A DNA stretch of 64,000 nucleotides from Tropicibacter sp. Alg240-R139 (GTDB lineage Bacteria; Pseudomonadota; Alphaproteobacteria; Rhodobacterales; Rhodobacteraceae), in the NCBI RefSeq assembly GCF_900537075.1, contig NZ_UNRA01000005.1, positions 124,001-188,000 of the forward strand. The letters run 5' to 3'. The position numbers and the translations under genes are program-made. Below the pieces are notes generated by a model. It did not search any database. It saw nothing but the letters and a program-made list of their open reading frames with translations, and had not been told where the DNA came from. Positions 1 to 9,337 of this stretch are shown here, in pieces (position 1 is the first letter of the stretch; each line of letters opens with the position of its first letter).

Positions 1-334
1 GCAAATCAGCTATCGCAAGCTGCTGGAATTCTTTTTCCAGATTCATGACCCGACCACAGTGAACCGTCAGGGCAACGACATGGGCATGAGCTATCGCTCG
101 GCGATCTACTATGTGGATGAGGCCCAAAAGGCGACCGCGCTGGATACCATCGCGGATGTAAACGCCAGTGGCATTTGGCCCGGCAAGGTCGTGACCGAAG
201 TTGAATCTGTGGGTGATTTCTGGGGCGCAGAGCCCGAGCATCAGGACTATCTGGAGCGCATACCCAACGGGTATACCTGTCACTTTGCGCGTCCTGATTG
301 GGTGCTGCCGAAACGGTCAGAGGCCGCGGAATAA
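1..334 (+). CDS. msrA: Peptide-methionine (S)-S-oxide reductase MsrA, C-terminal part
   Basis: The gene enters from the left edge; the first complete codon is at base 2, leaving about 110 residues and a TAA stop. The visible part carries the MsrA block [15 protein letters not shown], close to the family signature around the substrate pocket, then the usual C-terminal region with [13 protein letters not shown]. MsrA reduces methionine-S-sulfoxide in free and protein-bound methionine in the cytoplasm, using thioredoxin. The catalytic GCFW cysteine lies in the missing N-terminus, so activity cannot be judged here. A strong terminator hairpin follows directly. Confidence 0.93.
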   Translation, partial: QISYRKLLEFFFQIHDPTTVNRQGNDMGMSYRSAIYYVDEAQKATALDTIADVNASGIWPGKVVTEVESVGDFWGAEPEHQDYLERIPNGYTCHFARPDWVLPKRSEAAE

Positions 335-359
335 CTAACCGGTAAGACCCCAAAATCCT

Positions 360-387
360 CGCCCCTCCGTTTTCGGTGGGGCGTTTT
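360..387 (+). terminator. Rho-independent terminator after msrA
   Basis: A GC-rich stem (CGCCCC.CCG / CGG.GGGGCG, one T-T mismatch, four-base loop) is followed by TTTTT. It lies 26 bases after the msrA stop and 10 bases before the end of the convergent aldolase gene, so it may serve both directions, although the T tract favours the plus strand. Confidence 0.8.
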
Positions 388-396
388 TAGTTCTGC

Positions 397-1110
397 TCAA
401 CCGACGTAATCCGGTTCGTCCCGATCCAACAGCCGTTTCATCGCCGCAAAATGAAAGTCGATCTGCCGTTCATCCCACATGCCTGCCGCGAGCTTTTTGG
501 CCACATCATCGGGCAATATGGCAAGCGGACGGCCCGAGGCCATCGCGATCATCTGGTATTCGCAGGCCGCTTCAAAATTGTAGAAATCATCATACGCGCG
601 CGCCACGGTTTCCCCGACCACAGTGATCCCGTGATGGGCCATGACCACGATATTTCCGGTTCCGATAGTGGCCGCTATCCGCCGGCCTTCGCCGTCATCA
701 AATGCCGATCCACCAAAATCCCCATCGTAGGAAACACGGCCCAAGAACCGCAAGGAGTCCTGATGGCAGTTCTCCAACCGTCCCCCTTCGATACAGCCAA
801 GCGTAGTCGAATAGGTTGGATGAGCATGCAGAACACAGCGCGCATGGGGCACCTTGCGATGGATGTGCGAGTGAATGTAGAAGGCCGACGCCTCGATCTC
901 TCCCGCGCCTTCCACCACGTTGCCGGTGTGATCGACCAGCAACAAGTTCGATGCAGTGACTTCGGACCAATGCAGGCCTCGTGCGTTGACCAGGAAATGG
1001 TCGCTGTCCACAGACAACGAAAAGTGATTGTCGACCCCCCGCTGCCATCCATTGCGTGCGGCCAGCCGTAAGCTCGCTGCTAGGTCGATTCTATCTTGTT
1101 GGTGCCGCAT
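397..1110 (-). CDS. Class II aldolase/adducin family protein
   Basis: A 237-residue cytoplasmic protein of the FucA/AraD/adducin fold, which normally cleaves or epimerises sugar phosphates using a Zn2+ or other divalent ion. The expected metal ligands are present: HAHP (His95 and His97) and the downstream AHHG (His159/160), with the acidic catalytic region GEIEAS near residue 70. The start was put at 1110 because AGCGAGG sits six bases upstream; ATGs at 1116 and 1149 are in frame but less well spaced. It stands alone between msrA and a divergent reductase gene, so the substrate cannot be inferred. Many Rhodobacteraceae members of this family have no known substrate. Confidence 0.85.
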   Translation of the reverse strand: MRHQQDRIDLAASLRLAARNGWQRGVDNHFSLSVDSDHFLVNARGLHWSEVTASNLLLVDHTGNVVEGAGEIEASAFYIHSHIHRKVPHARCVLHAHPTYSTTLGCIEGGRLENCHQDSLRFLGRVSYDGDFGGSAFDDGEGRRIAATIGTGNIVVMAHHGITVVGETVARAYDDFYNFEAACEYQMIAMASGRPLAILPDDVAKKLAAGMWDERQIDFHFAAMKRLLDRDEPDYVG

Positions 1111-1234
1111 CGTCATCCTCGCTGAAAACTGCATGCACGATAGACTCAAATGTCAGTGACGCCCGATCCGAAACCGTCACCGCTGTCGCAAGTGGGCATC
1201 GCCCTGTATTACTGTCGATCCAAAGGAGATCATC

Positions 1235-1771
1235 ATGACCACAGGCCACGTCTTTATCGCCACAAGTTTGGACGGCTATGTCGCACGCCCTGATCATGCA
1301 TTGGATTGGCTCATGAAGCAGCCGACCGTCGAAGGCGACGACGGCGGGTTTTCAGCGTTCTTCGATACTGTGGACGGGTTGATCATGGGGGCAGGTTCGT
1401 TTCGAACGGTCGCCGGTTTCGGAAAGTGGCCATATACCAAACCGGTGATTGTTATGAGTCATTCGATGGTCAGTGATGACATTCCCGACGACTTGAAGTC
1501 CAAAGTTGAACTGTCTCAATTGGAACCGGCGGCCTTGATGGAAAGCTTGGATGCGCGTGGCTGGTCGCGTGCTTATGTCGATGGTGGCCGCCTGGTCCAG
1601 TCGTTTCTGCGGGCGGGGTTGATTGCGGATCTGACGATCACCCAAGTGCCCATCCTGATTGGCCAAGGCATCCCGCTGTTCGGGGAGCTGGACCGCGACA
1701 TCGACCTGAAACTGGCAGGTGCCAAGACATTGACGTCCGGCATGTTACAGACCACCTATCGCGTTCTCTGA
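1235..1771 (+). CDS. Dihydrofolate reductase family protein (RibD C-terminal-like)
   Basis: A 178-residue protein with the N-terminal pattern HVFIATSLDGYVARPDHALDWL, typical of the YwjB/YyaP-like branch of the RibD C-terminal/DHFR fold, and the C-terminal YVDGGRLVQSFLRAGLIADL that contacts NADPH in relatives. It probably reduces a pterin-, flavin- or pyrimidine-like substrate with NADPH; members of this branch are rarely true folate enzymes. A clear AAAGGAGAT ribosome site lies just upstream. The gene is divergent from the aldolase and convergent with the hydantoinase gene, six bases away, so it is probably transcribed alone. Confidence 0.85.
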   Translation: MTTGHVFIATSLDGYVARPDHALDWLMKQPTVEGDDGGFSAFFDTVDGLIMGAGSFRTVAGFGKWPYTKPVIVMSHSMVSDDIPDDLKSKVELSQLEPAALMESLDARGWSRAYVDGGRLVQSFLRAGLIADLTITQVPILIGQGIPLFGELDRDIDLKLAGAKTLTSGMLQTTYRVL

Positions 1772-1777
1772 TCCAAA

Positions 1778-3781
1778 CTAACCAACAGCAACCCGGGGTC
1801 GTCCGCTGGCCTCGACGGTCAACATTCCTTCGACGAACACATCCCGAGCTTCAATTCGGGCGGTGCGGATGTCACGTTCGACCAGAACCCTGATATCCGC
1901 CGCACCTGCGGCTTTGGCTTCACCTTCGGCTTCTTGGCGTAAAACCGTCTCTAACAAGGTCAAAGCCGCATCGGATTCGGTAAAATCTTGCGGTCCGGTT
2001 TCCAGGTGGACGCGGTATCTTCCCTCGGACGGGGACGTCACGGTGCCACTGCGCCGGAACGTGACCCGCCCGACAACAGCCCCTACGGCATTGGCCACAC
2101 CTGCATGCTCTGGCAGGATCATGTTACAACGCAGCCGTTCTCCCACCGCTGGGTAATAGCTGGGCGCCGAAGCGCCAAGGCCCACGACATCGACATTTAA
2201 CGACGCTTCCAAGGCCAGTAGGCCGCGATGATTGGATAGACCCTTTTGCAACAGAACATGGCGTGCAAGTTGTTCAGGCGGCACACCAAAGTCTTCAGCC
2301 TCTTCTGCAAAAGCAGTCTCTAACAAAGTCAAAGCCGTCTGTTCGGTCAATTGATCCACAATGATTCGCGCCATGTCGCGGGGCGACGCGGCAATACGAT
2401 CGCCCGTGCCAACACGTTTACGCGCAAAAAGCTCAAGCGCCTTTTCCGCCGCCGCAGTGTCCCATGTTTCCAACCGGCCCAAGACATGACTCGCGTCCGA
2501 GGGGGTCACGCCCGAAACCTGAACGATCCCGCGATCCACCAGCCGCCCAAGCGTGCCATGCTCCATTCGGGTCCGCAGGACCTGATCCAGTGGCACAACT
2601 CGATCCCCTAGGCGTTCGATCAATACGGCCTCGCGATCCCCTACACCGTCAACCGGCACACCCGGTACGATCCGCGCAAAGCGGGCGTCGTGTTCTCCCG
2701 GCGTGGGCGAGTGTAGTTGCATGTCCAACACATCATGCACCACCTCGGGCGCCTCGAACGCGATCAACGAAACAGGCACTACCCGGCGCGGGCCAAGGAA
2801 GACGCCGCCTGACAGCCCCTCGCTCACCACATGCACCTGACTGTCGCCGCCCAGGCCGCTGGTGCGCATCGCCACAGCCTCGACCATGGTGCGAAAACCG
2901 CCAACCCGCGCGCCTGCGGGGTCAATCGCGGGCTTTCCGTCCTTGATCAGAGCCACATCCGTCGTCGTTCCGCCAATGTCCGAGACCAGCGCGTTTTCCG
3001 TATCAGTCAGCCAACACGCGCCGACGATAGACGCTGCTGGACCGCTCAAAATAGTTTCGATGGGCCGCTCGCGCGCCTGTTCGGCGCTCATCAGTGCTCC
3101 ATCGCCACGCACCACCATCATCGGCGCCGTGATTCCCAAGTCCACCAATGTGTCCTGCGCCCGACCAATCAGGCGATCAATCATGCCGATCAGACGGGCA
3201 TTCAACACGGCCGTCACCGCCCGTTTGGGACCGTTCAACTTGGCCGACAGCTGGTGCGAACAAGTCACCGGAACGCCGGTGCGCTCGGTGATGATGCGGG
3301 CCGCTTCAAGCTCGTGCGCAGGGTTTCGGGTAGCGAACTGCGCAGCAACCGCATAGCCCGATATCCCTGAATTGGCGTCAATGAATGCCTCAAGTGTGGC
3401 TACATCAAGTGGTGCTTTTTCGCTGCCTGCATGACTGTGCCCGCCCGCAATCACCAGCGCCGGGTCACCTTTGAGCGCATCTGAAAGCCCGTGCTTTTCC
3501 AGGTCTTGCTCGCGAAATCCGATGTAGATCAGCGCAACCCGCCCACCTTGCCCTTCGACCAGGGCGTTGGTGGCCAGCGTGGTCGACAAAGAGGCCAGCG
3601 TCACCTGATCCGCGCTGACATCTGCCTGCGCCAGAACCGACTTGATCGCCTTGCCAACGCCAATCGCCAGATCGGTCCGTGTGGTGAGCGACTTGGCCGA
3701 GGCGATCACATCCCGTTCGTCCCGGATCAGCACCGCATCCGTATAGGTCCCGCCAGTATCCACGCCCAAAGACAGCGCCAT
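1778..3781 (-). CDS. Hydantoinase/oxoprolinase family protein, HyuA type
   Basis: A 667-residue member of the hydantoinase A / 5-oxoprolinase / acetone carboxylase beta family, which performs ATP-dependent opening of cyclic amides. The actin-like ATPase fold is visible: GVDTGGTYTDAV at the N-terminus (phosphate 1) and SDIGGTTTDVAL near residue 270 (phosphate 2). The start at 3781 is preceded by TGGAGG at good spacing, rejecting an upstream in-frame start at 3814. N-methylhydantoinases and oxoprolinases normally need a HyuB partner, usually encoded next door. None is present here, so substrate and partner are open; the partner may be elsewhere. Confidence 0.85.
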   Translation of the reverse strand: MALSLGVDTGGTYTDAVLIRDERDVIASAKSLTTRTDLAIGVGKAIKSVLAQADVSADQVTLASLSTTLATNALVEGQGGRVALIYIGFREQDLEKHGLSDALKGDPALVIAGGHSHAGSEKAPLDVATLEAFIDANSGISGYAVAAQFATRNPAHELEAARIITERTGVPVTCSHQLSAKLNGPKRAVTAVLNARLIGMIDRLIGRAQDTLVDLGITAPMMVVRGDGALMSAEQARERPIETILSGPAASIVGACWLTDTENALVSDIGGTTTDVALIKDGKPAIDPAGARVGGFRTMVEAVAMRTSGLGGDSQVHVVSEGLSGGVFLGPRRVVPVSLIAFEAPEVVHDVLDMQLHSPTPGEHDARFARIVPGVPVDGVGDREAVLIERLGDRVVPLDQVLRTRMEHGTLGRLVDRGIVQVSGVTPSDASHVLGRLETWDTAAAEKALELFARKRVGTGDRIAASPRDMARIIVDQLTEQTALTLLETAFAEEAEDFGVPPEQLARHVLLQKGLSNHRGLLALEASLNVDVVGLGASAPSYYPAVGERLRCNMILPEHAGVANAVGAVVGRVTFRRSGTVTSPSEGRYRVHLETGPQDFTESDAALTLLETVLRQEAEGEAKAAGAADIRVLVERDIRTARIEARDVFVEGMLTVEASGRPRVAVG

Positions 3782-3854
3782 CTTGATCCTCCATTTGCGT
3801 CGTGATCCCACCACATAGCGAGTTCGCGCGACACGTCCTGCCTGTTTGCGTCAC

Positions 3855-4892
3855 TTATTGCAATTGTTCCACGGCCCAACGGGCGGCATCGGCCACGGTT
3901 GCATCCGCATCTTTGGTCAAACCCTGTGCGGTTGGCATCAATGCCGCATCACCCGAGTTGCCGATGGCATAGAGGACATTGCGCACGAACCGGTTCCGCC
4001 CGATCCGTTTGATCGGCGAGCCCGAGAAAAAAGCCCGGAACGCTGCATCATCCAGCGCCGCCAATTCAGCCAACGCCGGAGCTTTAAGCTCTTCACGGGC
4101 GGCGTATCGCATGTCACTGGCCGCCACTGCGAATTTGTTCCAAGGACACGCGGCGAGGCAATCGTCGCAACCGTAGATGCGGTTGCCCAGTTTGCCGCGC
4201 AGTTCTTCGTCAACCGGGCCTTTGTGTTCGATGGTCAGATACGAAATGCAGCGCCGCGCGTCCAATTGGTAGGGCGCAGGAAAAGCATCAGTTGGACAAG
4301 CCGCCAAACAAGACCGGCAAGAGCCGCAATGGTCAATCTCTGGCGCGTCTGCAGACAGGTCGAGTGTGGTAAAAACAGAGCCTATGAAGGCCCAATTGCC
4401 CCAATCCCGACTGACGAGGTTGGTGTGCTTGCCTTGCCATCCCAGACCAGCAGCCATGCCCAACGCCTTTTCCGAAACCGGAGCGGTGTCGACAAAGACC
4501 TTCACCTCTCCGCCGCCCTCGGCGATCAGCCAACGGGCCAGCCGTTTAAGGCGTTTCTTGACTAGATCATGATAGTCCTTGTTCTGCGCATAGACAGAGA
4601 TTGCACCGCGATCGGGAAGTTCCAAAATGGCACGCGGGTCGTGATCCGGGGCATAGCTTTCGGCCAGCATGATAACTGACTGCGCTTCAGGCCAAAGCTC
4701 GGCAGGGTTGCTGCGCCAGTGCATCCGCTCGGCCATCCAGCCCATCTGCCCGTGATACCCAGCCTCGACAAAGGCGGCCAAACGGTCCGGCACCTGCGGG
4801 ATGTCCCACGGGCGACAAATACGACAGGACACGAACCCCTCGTCCAGGGCTTGCTGGGTCAGTCTCTGTTTCAGGTCGGAACTGGTGGTCAT
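3855..4892 (-). CDS. queG: Epoxyqueuosine reductase QueG
   Basis: Reduces epoxyqueuosine to queuosine at the wobble position of GUN-anticodon tRNAs in the last step of queuosine synthesis, using cobalamin and two 4Fe-4S clusters. The 345-residue protein shows both ferredoxin motifs, [12 protein letters not shown] at about 189-200 and [10 protein letters not shown] at about 242-251, and the [11 protein letters not shown] segment with the conserved aspartate near residue 135. A HEAT-like tail closes it. The long in-frame extension to 5099 is out of family; the ATG at 4892 matches the normal N-terminus. It lies just downstream of a glutathione S-transferase gene on the same strand and may be cotranscribed with it. 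Confidence 0.95.
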   Translation of the reverse strand: MTTSSDLKQRLTQQALDEGFVSCRICRPWDIPQVPDRLAAFVEAGYHGQMGWMAERMHWRSNPAELWPEAQSVIMLAESYAPDHDPRAILELPDRGAISVYAQNKDYHDLVKKRLKRLARWLIAEGGGEVKVFVDTAPVSEKALGMAAGLGWQGKHTNLVSRDWGNWAFIGSVFTTLDLSADAPEIDHCGSCRSCLAACPTDAFPAPYQLDARRCISYLTIEHKGPVDEELRGKLGNRIYGCDDCLAACPWNKFAVAASDMRYAAREELKAPALAELAALDDAAFRAFFSGSPIKRIGRNRFVRNVLYAIGNSGDAALMPTAQGLTKDADATVADAARWAVEQLQ

Positions 4893-4920
4893 GGGATTTG
4901 GGCCTCTGCCCAAAGGTCTA

Positions 4921-5586
4921 TCAGAAATCCAGATCGGCGTAATGGGCGGGCGGGCGGAAGCCCGGGATCTGATCAGCCAGAATCGAGCGGAACGCAGGAC
5001 GCGATTTGATCTTGGCGTACCAATCCTTGACGATCTGGCTGCGGTTCCAATCCACGTCCGAGATATAGTCCAGCGACGACAAATGTGCGGCAGCAGCAAA
5101 ATCAGCCAATGTCATCGCATCACCCGCAAGCCAGCGGCGGTGATCCAACAGCCAGGCCATATAGTCCAGATGATACTTGATCGCTTTGGCGCCAGCTTTG
5201 ACGTTACGGCTGTCAGGATAGCCCTGCCCCTCCATTTTTTTGTTCACCCGTTCATAAAGCAGCTTCGACGTCACCTCATGGTGAAATTTGTCATCAAACC
5301 AACTGATCAAACGGCGTACTTCATAACGAGCATCAGCGTCTTTGGGCATCAAAGAAAGTTCCGGGCGGGTCTCTTCGATGTATTCGCAGATGGCCGCACT
5401 TTCCGCCATCATCTTGCCGTCCAGTTTGATCACCGGCACCTTGCCCGCAGGGTTTCGGCGCAGAAAGTCTGGGTCTTCTTCCCAGTATCTTTCTTCGACC
5501 AGCTCAACCTCGATCTTCTTTTCGGCAAGCGAAAGCCGAACCTTGCGACAAAATGGGGAAAGGGGAACGTGAAACAGGCGGGCCAT
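4921..5586 (-). CDS. Glutathione S-transferase family protein
   Basis: A 221-residue cytoplasmic GST-fold protein. The N-terminal thioredoxin-like domain begins [15 protein letters not shown] and contains the glutathione-binding [18 protein letters not shown] segment (about residues 50-70); an alpha-helical C-terminal domain follows. The SPFCRK motif gives a cysteine near the active-site position, as in beta/omega-like GSTs, so it may act as a thiol transferase rather than a detoxifying conjugase. The ATG at 5586 fits family N-termini better than an in-frame start 12 codons upstream. It lies between mtgA and queG on the same strand. Confidence 0.9.
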   Translation of the reverse strand: MARLFHVPLSPFCRKVRLSLAEKKIEVELVEERYWEEDPDFLRRNPAGKVPVIKLDGKMMAESAAICEYIEETRPELSLMPKDADARYEVRRLISWFDDKFHHEVTSKLLYERVNKKMEGQGYPDSRNVKAGAKAIKYHLDYMAWLLDHRRWLAGDAMTLADFAAAAHLSSLDYISDVDWNRSQIVKDWYAKIKSRPAFRSILADQIPGFRPPAHYADLDF

Positions 5587-5643
5587 GGTGATCCAGTTGA
5601 ACGAATTGTGTTGATCCAGCAATGCCCTGTAGCGTCGGGATTT

Positions 5644-6384
5644 TCAATCCTCGAAACAATCGGCGCGCCCGTCTGCGCGGATGGTGGCCGCTCCATCGAT
5701 GATAGAAGCCGTCCGCCGACGAACCTTCGCGCTTGGTTTCGAGGCCGAGCGCGACTTGGGCGCGGGCAACACCGCCGCGATGCGCGCAGCCTGCAAAGGC
5801 GTGAGCTTATCTGGTGTCACGCCAAAATACTCTTGCGCCGCCGCATCAATGCCGAACACGCCCTCGTCCATCTCGGCCACGTTCAAATAGACCTCAAGTA
5901 TGCGCCGTTTGGACCAGATCACCTCGACCGCGGGAGTAATCGCCGTTTCCAGCGCCTTGCGAATCCAACTGCGGCCTTGCCAGAGGAACACGTTCTTGAC
6001 CACTTGTTGCGAGATCGTGGATGCCCCTCGCCCGCTGCCGGAATCGATAGCGGCCCGAATCGCCTTGATGTCGAATCCCCAATGCACGCAGAAATCCGCA
6101 TCTTCGGCTGCAACAACAGACCGTGCCATCACCGGGGCAATATCCTCGATCGGGACCCATTGGCGATCAACCGAACCCAAACGGCGTTTTTCGGACCAGA
6201 TGGTATGTGTGATCGGCGGGTTAACGACAGTGTACAGCAGCACCAGCGCAAGAACTGTCAAAATCAGAACCGTGGTGCCACGCAATGCGATGAACCCAGC
6301 CCAAGACAATAGCCAAGGCAGCGGTTTGAACCGTGTCTTTGCCTTAGATCTGCTCTTTTTCTTGCCTGCCGTTTTTTTGGCCAT
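5644..6384 (-). CDS. mtgA: Monofunctional biosynthetic peptidoglycan transglycosylase
   Basis: Polymerises lipid II into glycan strands at the inner membrane without a transpeptidase domain (GT51 family). The 246-residue protein has a lysine-rich cytoplasmic head (residues 1-20), one membrane segment at about 36-53, and the GT51 motifs: AAEDADF with the likely catalytic Glu94, then GASTISQQVVKN and RKALETAI. The start at 6384 excludes an out-of-family extension to 6582. It is one of several cell-wall genes in the window, with two L,D-transpeptidases. Confidence 0.95.
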   Translation of the reverse strand: MAKKTAGKKKSRSKAKTRFKPLPWLLSWAGFIALRGTTVLILTVLALVLLYTVVNPPITHTIWSEKRRLGSVDRQWVPIEDIAPVMARSVVAAEDADFCVHWGFDIKAIRAAIDSGSGRGASTISQQVVKNVFLWQGRSWIRKALETAITPAVEVIWSKRRILEVYLNVAEMDEGVFGIDAAAQEYFGVTPDKLTPLQAARIAAVLPAPKSRSASKPSAKVRRRTASIIDGAATIRADGRADCFED

Positions 6385-6424
6385 GGTCACTCTATAATCG
6401 ACGTCAGGCCATCCGACAAACCTT

Positions 6425-7588
6425 CTAAGGGGTCTTTGAGGGCCGCAAAAGCCACGGCCCAACCCGGAAAGCGAAAACACCAAAGGACAAGATCCAAAGT
6501 GTCGCCGACATATCCAGCATCCATGCAGGTAATCCCCAAAGTGACCACGCAGCCCGAGCGCCTGCGGCCAGAACCAGAGCAATCAAGGCTGCATTCATCC
6601 AGCCATCAGATTTCAGCGGCCGCCCGGTGTGCCCCATGCTGGCGCGCAACATTACGGCAAATGTCATCCCGCCAATCGCAGCGATCCCGATGACGTGCAG
6701 ACCAGCAGCATAAAACGCCCAATCAAGCGGCGCAGCTGCCAGCATGAGCAACCCCAAAGGAATCATCGCAAAGCACCCATGCAGTGCAAAGAGGATCGGG
6801 TTCGAAAAGGTTCGCAATCCGCGCCATCGCCCCAGACGCACCGCTTGCAGGAAGGCCGCAACCGACAATAGACCACCACAATAATATGTGTCCGGCCAAA
6901 CGATCCACAGAACCAAGGCTAGAACGCTGATCAAAAGGCTGACAGCATCAAATCGGCCAAAAGTGGGCGGCAGATGTGAGCTGCCCTGTTTCTTTAGCCA
7001 ACTGCGCGTGAACGCAGGCGTGATCCGCCCCCCGATCAGCATTAGCAATACCGTGATGCCCGCGAACCCGGCACGAGTGGAATATTCAGCGTATCCAGTC
7101 TGCGCGACCTCGATATGAAATCCCAAGTTCGCCAGAGCAAACACGCTGACTGGTCCCACCACCATCAGATTGCGCCAGTTGCGACTGGCAACTATCTCGC
7201 GCGCGATAATGGCCAGCACGGCAAACAGAAAAAGCGCGTCGACGACCGCCACATTCCATCCACTGCCCCATAGCATCGCCGCGCGGCCTGCAATCCACAA
7301 AACCGTCAGGCCCAATAGTAAGGACCCCGCAACAGGGGTCCTCCCAGTCCAGCTAGGCACAGCGGTCAGCAAAAACCCGGTCAAAACAGCTGAAATGTAA
7401 CCAAACAACATCTCGTGCGTATGCCATAGGTAGGGATCATCATAGAGCGGTAGATCAACGGCACCGCGTATAGTCAGAATCCAGACCAGAACGGATAGGA
7501 TTGCAAACAGCGACGCGCCCAGAAACATCGGGCGAAATCCATAAGAAAAGAAAGTGGTTTGATGAAGGGACATTAACCTACGCGACAT
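6425..7588 (-). CDS. nnrS: NnrS family membrane protein
   Basis: A 387-residue, very hydrophobic protein with about 12 predicted membrane segments and the family opening FFSYGFRPMFLGASLFA. NnrS is a heme- and copper-containing membrane protein linked to tolerance of nitric oxide during denitrification; its exact activity is unsettled. Two nearby starts are possible, 7588 (used, with GGAA upstream) and 7573. A TTG-N8-CAA inverted repeat of the Crp/Fnr (NnrR/Dnr/FnrL) type lies about 60 bases before the start, consistent with induction by NO or low oxygen. It is divergent from the RNase D gene. No nitrite or NO reductase genes are in the window. Confidence 0.9.
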   Translation of the reverse strand: MSRRLMSLHQTTFFSYGFRPMFLGASLFAILSVLVWILTIRGAVDLPLYDDPYLWHTHEMLFGYISAVLTGFLLTAVPSWTGRTPVAGSLLLGLTVLWIAGRAAMLWGSGWNVAVVDALFLFAVLAIIAREIVASRNWRNLMVVGPVSVFALANLGFHIEVAQTGYAEYSTRAGFAGITVLLMLIGGRITPAFTRSWLKKQGSSHLPPTFGRFDAVSLLISVLALVLWIVWPDTYYCGGLLSVAAFLQAVRLGRWRGLRTFSNPILFALHGCFAMIPLGLLMLAAAPLDWAFYAAGLHVIGIAAIGGMTFAVMLRASMGHTGRPLKSDGWMNAALIALVLAAGARAAWSLWGLPAWMLDMSATLWILSFGVFAFRVGPWLLRPSKTP

Positions 7589-7640
7589 GATCGTATTCCA
7601 TTGAACAGCCCCCGCATAACATGCAGCCCCAAAGTTGAGT

Positions 7641-7654
7641 TTGTGATAGATCAA
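7641..7654 (-). promoter_or_regulatory. Crp/Fnr-type operator (TTG-N8-CAA) upstream of nnrS
   Basis: The sequence TTGTGATAGATCAA keeps the TTG-N8-CAA spacing and the ATCAA half-site of FNR/NnrR/Dnr boxes. Its centre is about 60 bases from the nnrS start, and TTATGC (7614-7619, minus strand) lies where a -10 element would fall for an activator bound near -41.5. That nnrS is a known target of NO-responsive Crp/Fnr regulators supports the call; binding itself is inferred. Confidence 0.5.
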
Positions 7655-7755
7655 TCTTTGCGCCGACCCGCAGTTTTGTTCGGTTCCGCCATCGCAGTTG
7701 AGTTTGGCATCCAAACCCCCTATCTCAGCCGCATACGGCGCAAAGGACATCATTC

Positions 7756-8370
7756 GTGGCAAACCACCTGTACAAAAACGACCTACCCGACGGGCTGGAC
7801 CTGGGCCCCATCGTGGCCATCGATTGCGAAACCATGGGCCTGAACCCGCATCGAGACCGGCTGTGTGTGATCCAGATGTCCGGCGGTGATGGCGATGCTC
7901 ATATCGTTCAGGTCGAAAAGGGCCAGACCGCCGCGCCGAACCTGTGCGCGATGCTGGAGAACCCGGAAGTGCTGAAGCTCTTTCACTTTGGCCGCTTTGA
8001 CATCGCCGCGATGTACAACGCCTTTGGTGCACTGACGGCCCCGGTCTATTGCACCAAGATCGCCAGCCGCCTTGTGCGCACCTACACCGACCGCCACGGG
8101 TTGAAGAACCTGACACAGGAGTTAATCGGCGTCGACATCTCGAAACAGCAGCAGATGAGCGATTGGGGCGCCGAAACTCTGACCACTGCGCAGTTGGATT
8201 ATGCGGCGTCCGATGTGCTGCATTTGCACAAGCTGCGTGAAGAACTGAACAAGCGCCTGGCGCGCGAAGGCCGCACAGAAATGGCGCAGGCCTGTTTTGA
8301 TTTTCTGCCCATGCGCGCCAAGCTGGATTTGGCGGGTTGGCCCGAAACGGATATATTTGCACACTCATGA
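7756..8370 (+). CDS. rnd: Ribonuclease D-like 3'-5' exonuclease, short form
   Basis: A 204-residue DEDD-family exonuclease. It shows Exo I AIDCETMGL (Asp23, Glu25), the Exo II region LFHFGRFDIAAMYN, and the Exo III segment LDYAASDVLHLHKL with conserved Tyr and Asp. The HRDC domains of E. coli RNase D are missing, as is common for the short alphaproteobacterial form. It trims RNA 3' ends, probably tRNA precursors or structured RNAs. The start is a GTG with AAAGGAC upstream. Its stop overlaps the kdsD start (ATGA), suggesting one transcript leading into the LPS genes. Confidence 0.92.
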   Translation: MANHLYKNDLPDGLDLGPIVAIDCETMGLNPHRDRLCVIQMSGGDGDAHIVQVEKGQTAAPNLCAMLENPEVLKLFHFGRFDIAAMYNAFGALTAPVYCTKIASRLVRTYTDRHGLKNLTQELIGVDISKQQQMSDWGAETLTTAQLDYAASDVLHLHKLREELNKRLAREGRTEMAQACFDFLPMRAKLDLAGWPETDIFAHS

Positions 8371-9326
8371 CCGATTTTCAGAAAATCGCGCGTCGCGTCA
8401 TAGCGGTCGAGCAAGACGGGCTGAGGCAACTGGCTGACGGTCTGGACGAAAGCTTTGACAAGGCCGTTGAAACCCTGCTGAACGCCACCGGGCGCATCAT
8501 CATCTCTGGCATGGGCAAATCAGGTCATATCGCGCGTAAAATCGCGGCCACGCTTGCATCCACTGGGACGCCCGCGCATTTCGTGCACCCGGCCGAGGCC
8601 AGCCATGGCGATCTTGGCATGATGGCGCAGGGTGATGTGGCTCTGGTCTTGTCCAATTCGGGCGAAACGCCCGAACTCGCCGACATGGTTGCCTATACCC
8701 GGCGCTTCAACATCCCATTGATCGGGGTCGCAAGCCGACCAGATTCGACCTTGCTTAAGCAATCGGATGTGGCACTGGTTTTGCCAAAAGCCCAAGAAGC
8801 TTGCGGAACCGGCATCGTGCCCACGACGTCAACCACGATGACCCTGACCTTGGGCGATGCTCTGGCTGTGGCACTGATGGAACACCGCTCGTTCACGCCG
8901 GAGAATTTCCGCGAGTTCCACCCAGGTGGCAAATTGGGGGCTCAGCTCAGCAAGGTGCGCGATTTGATGCACCGCGATCTGCCTTTGGTGGCTTCGGGTA
9001 CATCTATGGGTGACGCTCTGCTGGTCATGAGCCAAAAAAGTTTCGGGGTTGTTGGCGTGACCGATGCGGGCAATGCGTTGCTGGGCATCGTGACAGATGG
9101 TGACTTGCGTCGACATATGAAAAACCTGCTTGAGTTGGACGTTGATCATGTGATGACGACCACGCCCCGAACGATCGGTCCCGACGCTATGGCGGAAGAG
9201 GCCGTGGCGATGATGACGCTCCAGTCCCCTCAGATCACCTGCCTCTTTGTTGTCGATCCGGACGGCTCAGGCAACGCCGAAGGGATCTTGCATATCCACG
9301 ACTGTCTGCGCGCTGGTCTGGGGTAG
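8367..9326 (+). CDS. kdsD: Arabinose-5-phosphate isomerase, KpsF/GutQ family
   Basis: Interconverts ribulose-5-phosphate and arabinose-5-phosphate, the first step to Kdo. The 319-residue protein has an N-terminal SIS domain (about 30-170; GMGKSGHIARKIAATLASTG and SNSGETPEL are the sugar-phosphate site) and two CBS domains (about 205-319; LMHRDLPLV and GIVTDGDLRRHM). The ATG at 8367 overlaps the rnd stop. It heads the run kdsD-lptC-lptA-lptB, coupling Kdo supply to LPS export. The Kdo activation gene kdsB is about 41 kb away in the same window. Confidence 0.94.
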   Translation: MTDFQKIARRVIAVEQDGLRQLADGLDESFDKAVETLLNATGRIIISGMGKSGHIARKIAATLASTGTPAHFVHPAEASHGDLGMMAQGDVALVLSNSGETPELADMVAYTRRFNIPLIGVASRPDSTLLKQSDVALVLPKAQEACGTGIVPTTSTTMTLTLGDALAVALMEHRSFTPENFREFHPGGKLGAQLSKVRDLMHRDLPLVASGTSMGDALLVMSQKSFGVVGVTDAGNALLGIVTDGDLRRHMKNLLELDVDHVMTTTPRTIGPDAMAEEAVAMMTLQSPQITCLFVVDPDGSGNAEGILHIHDCLRAGLG

Positions 9327-9337
9327 GAGTTTCCACT

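Noticed and set aside
4801-6312. A 503-codon open frame on the plus strand
   Set aside because: It lies opposite queG, the GST gene and mtgA, all of which have clear family motifs; the sequence looks like an antisense shadow and has no recognisable domain.
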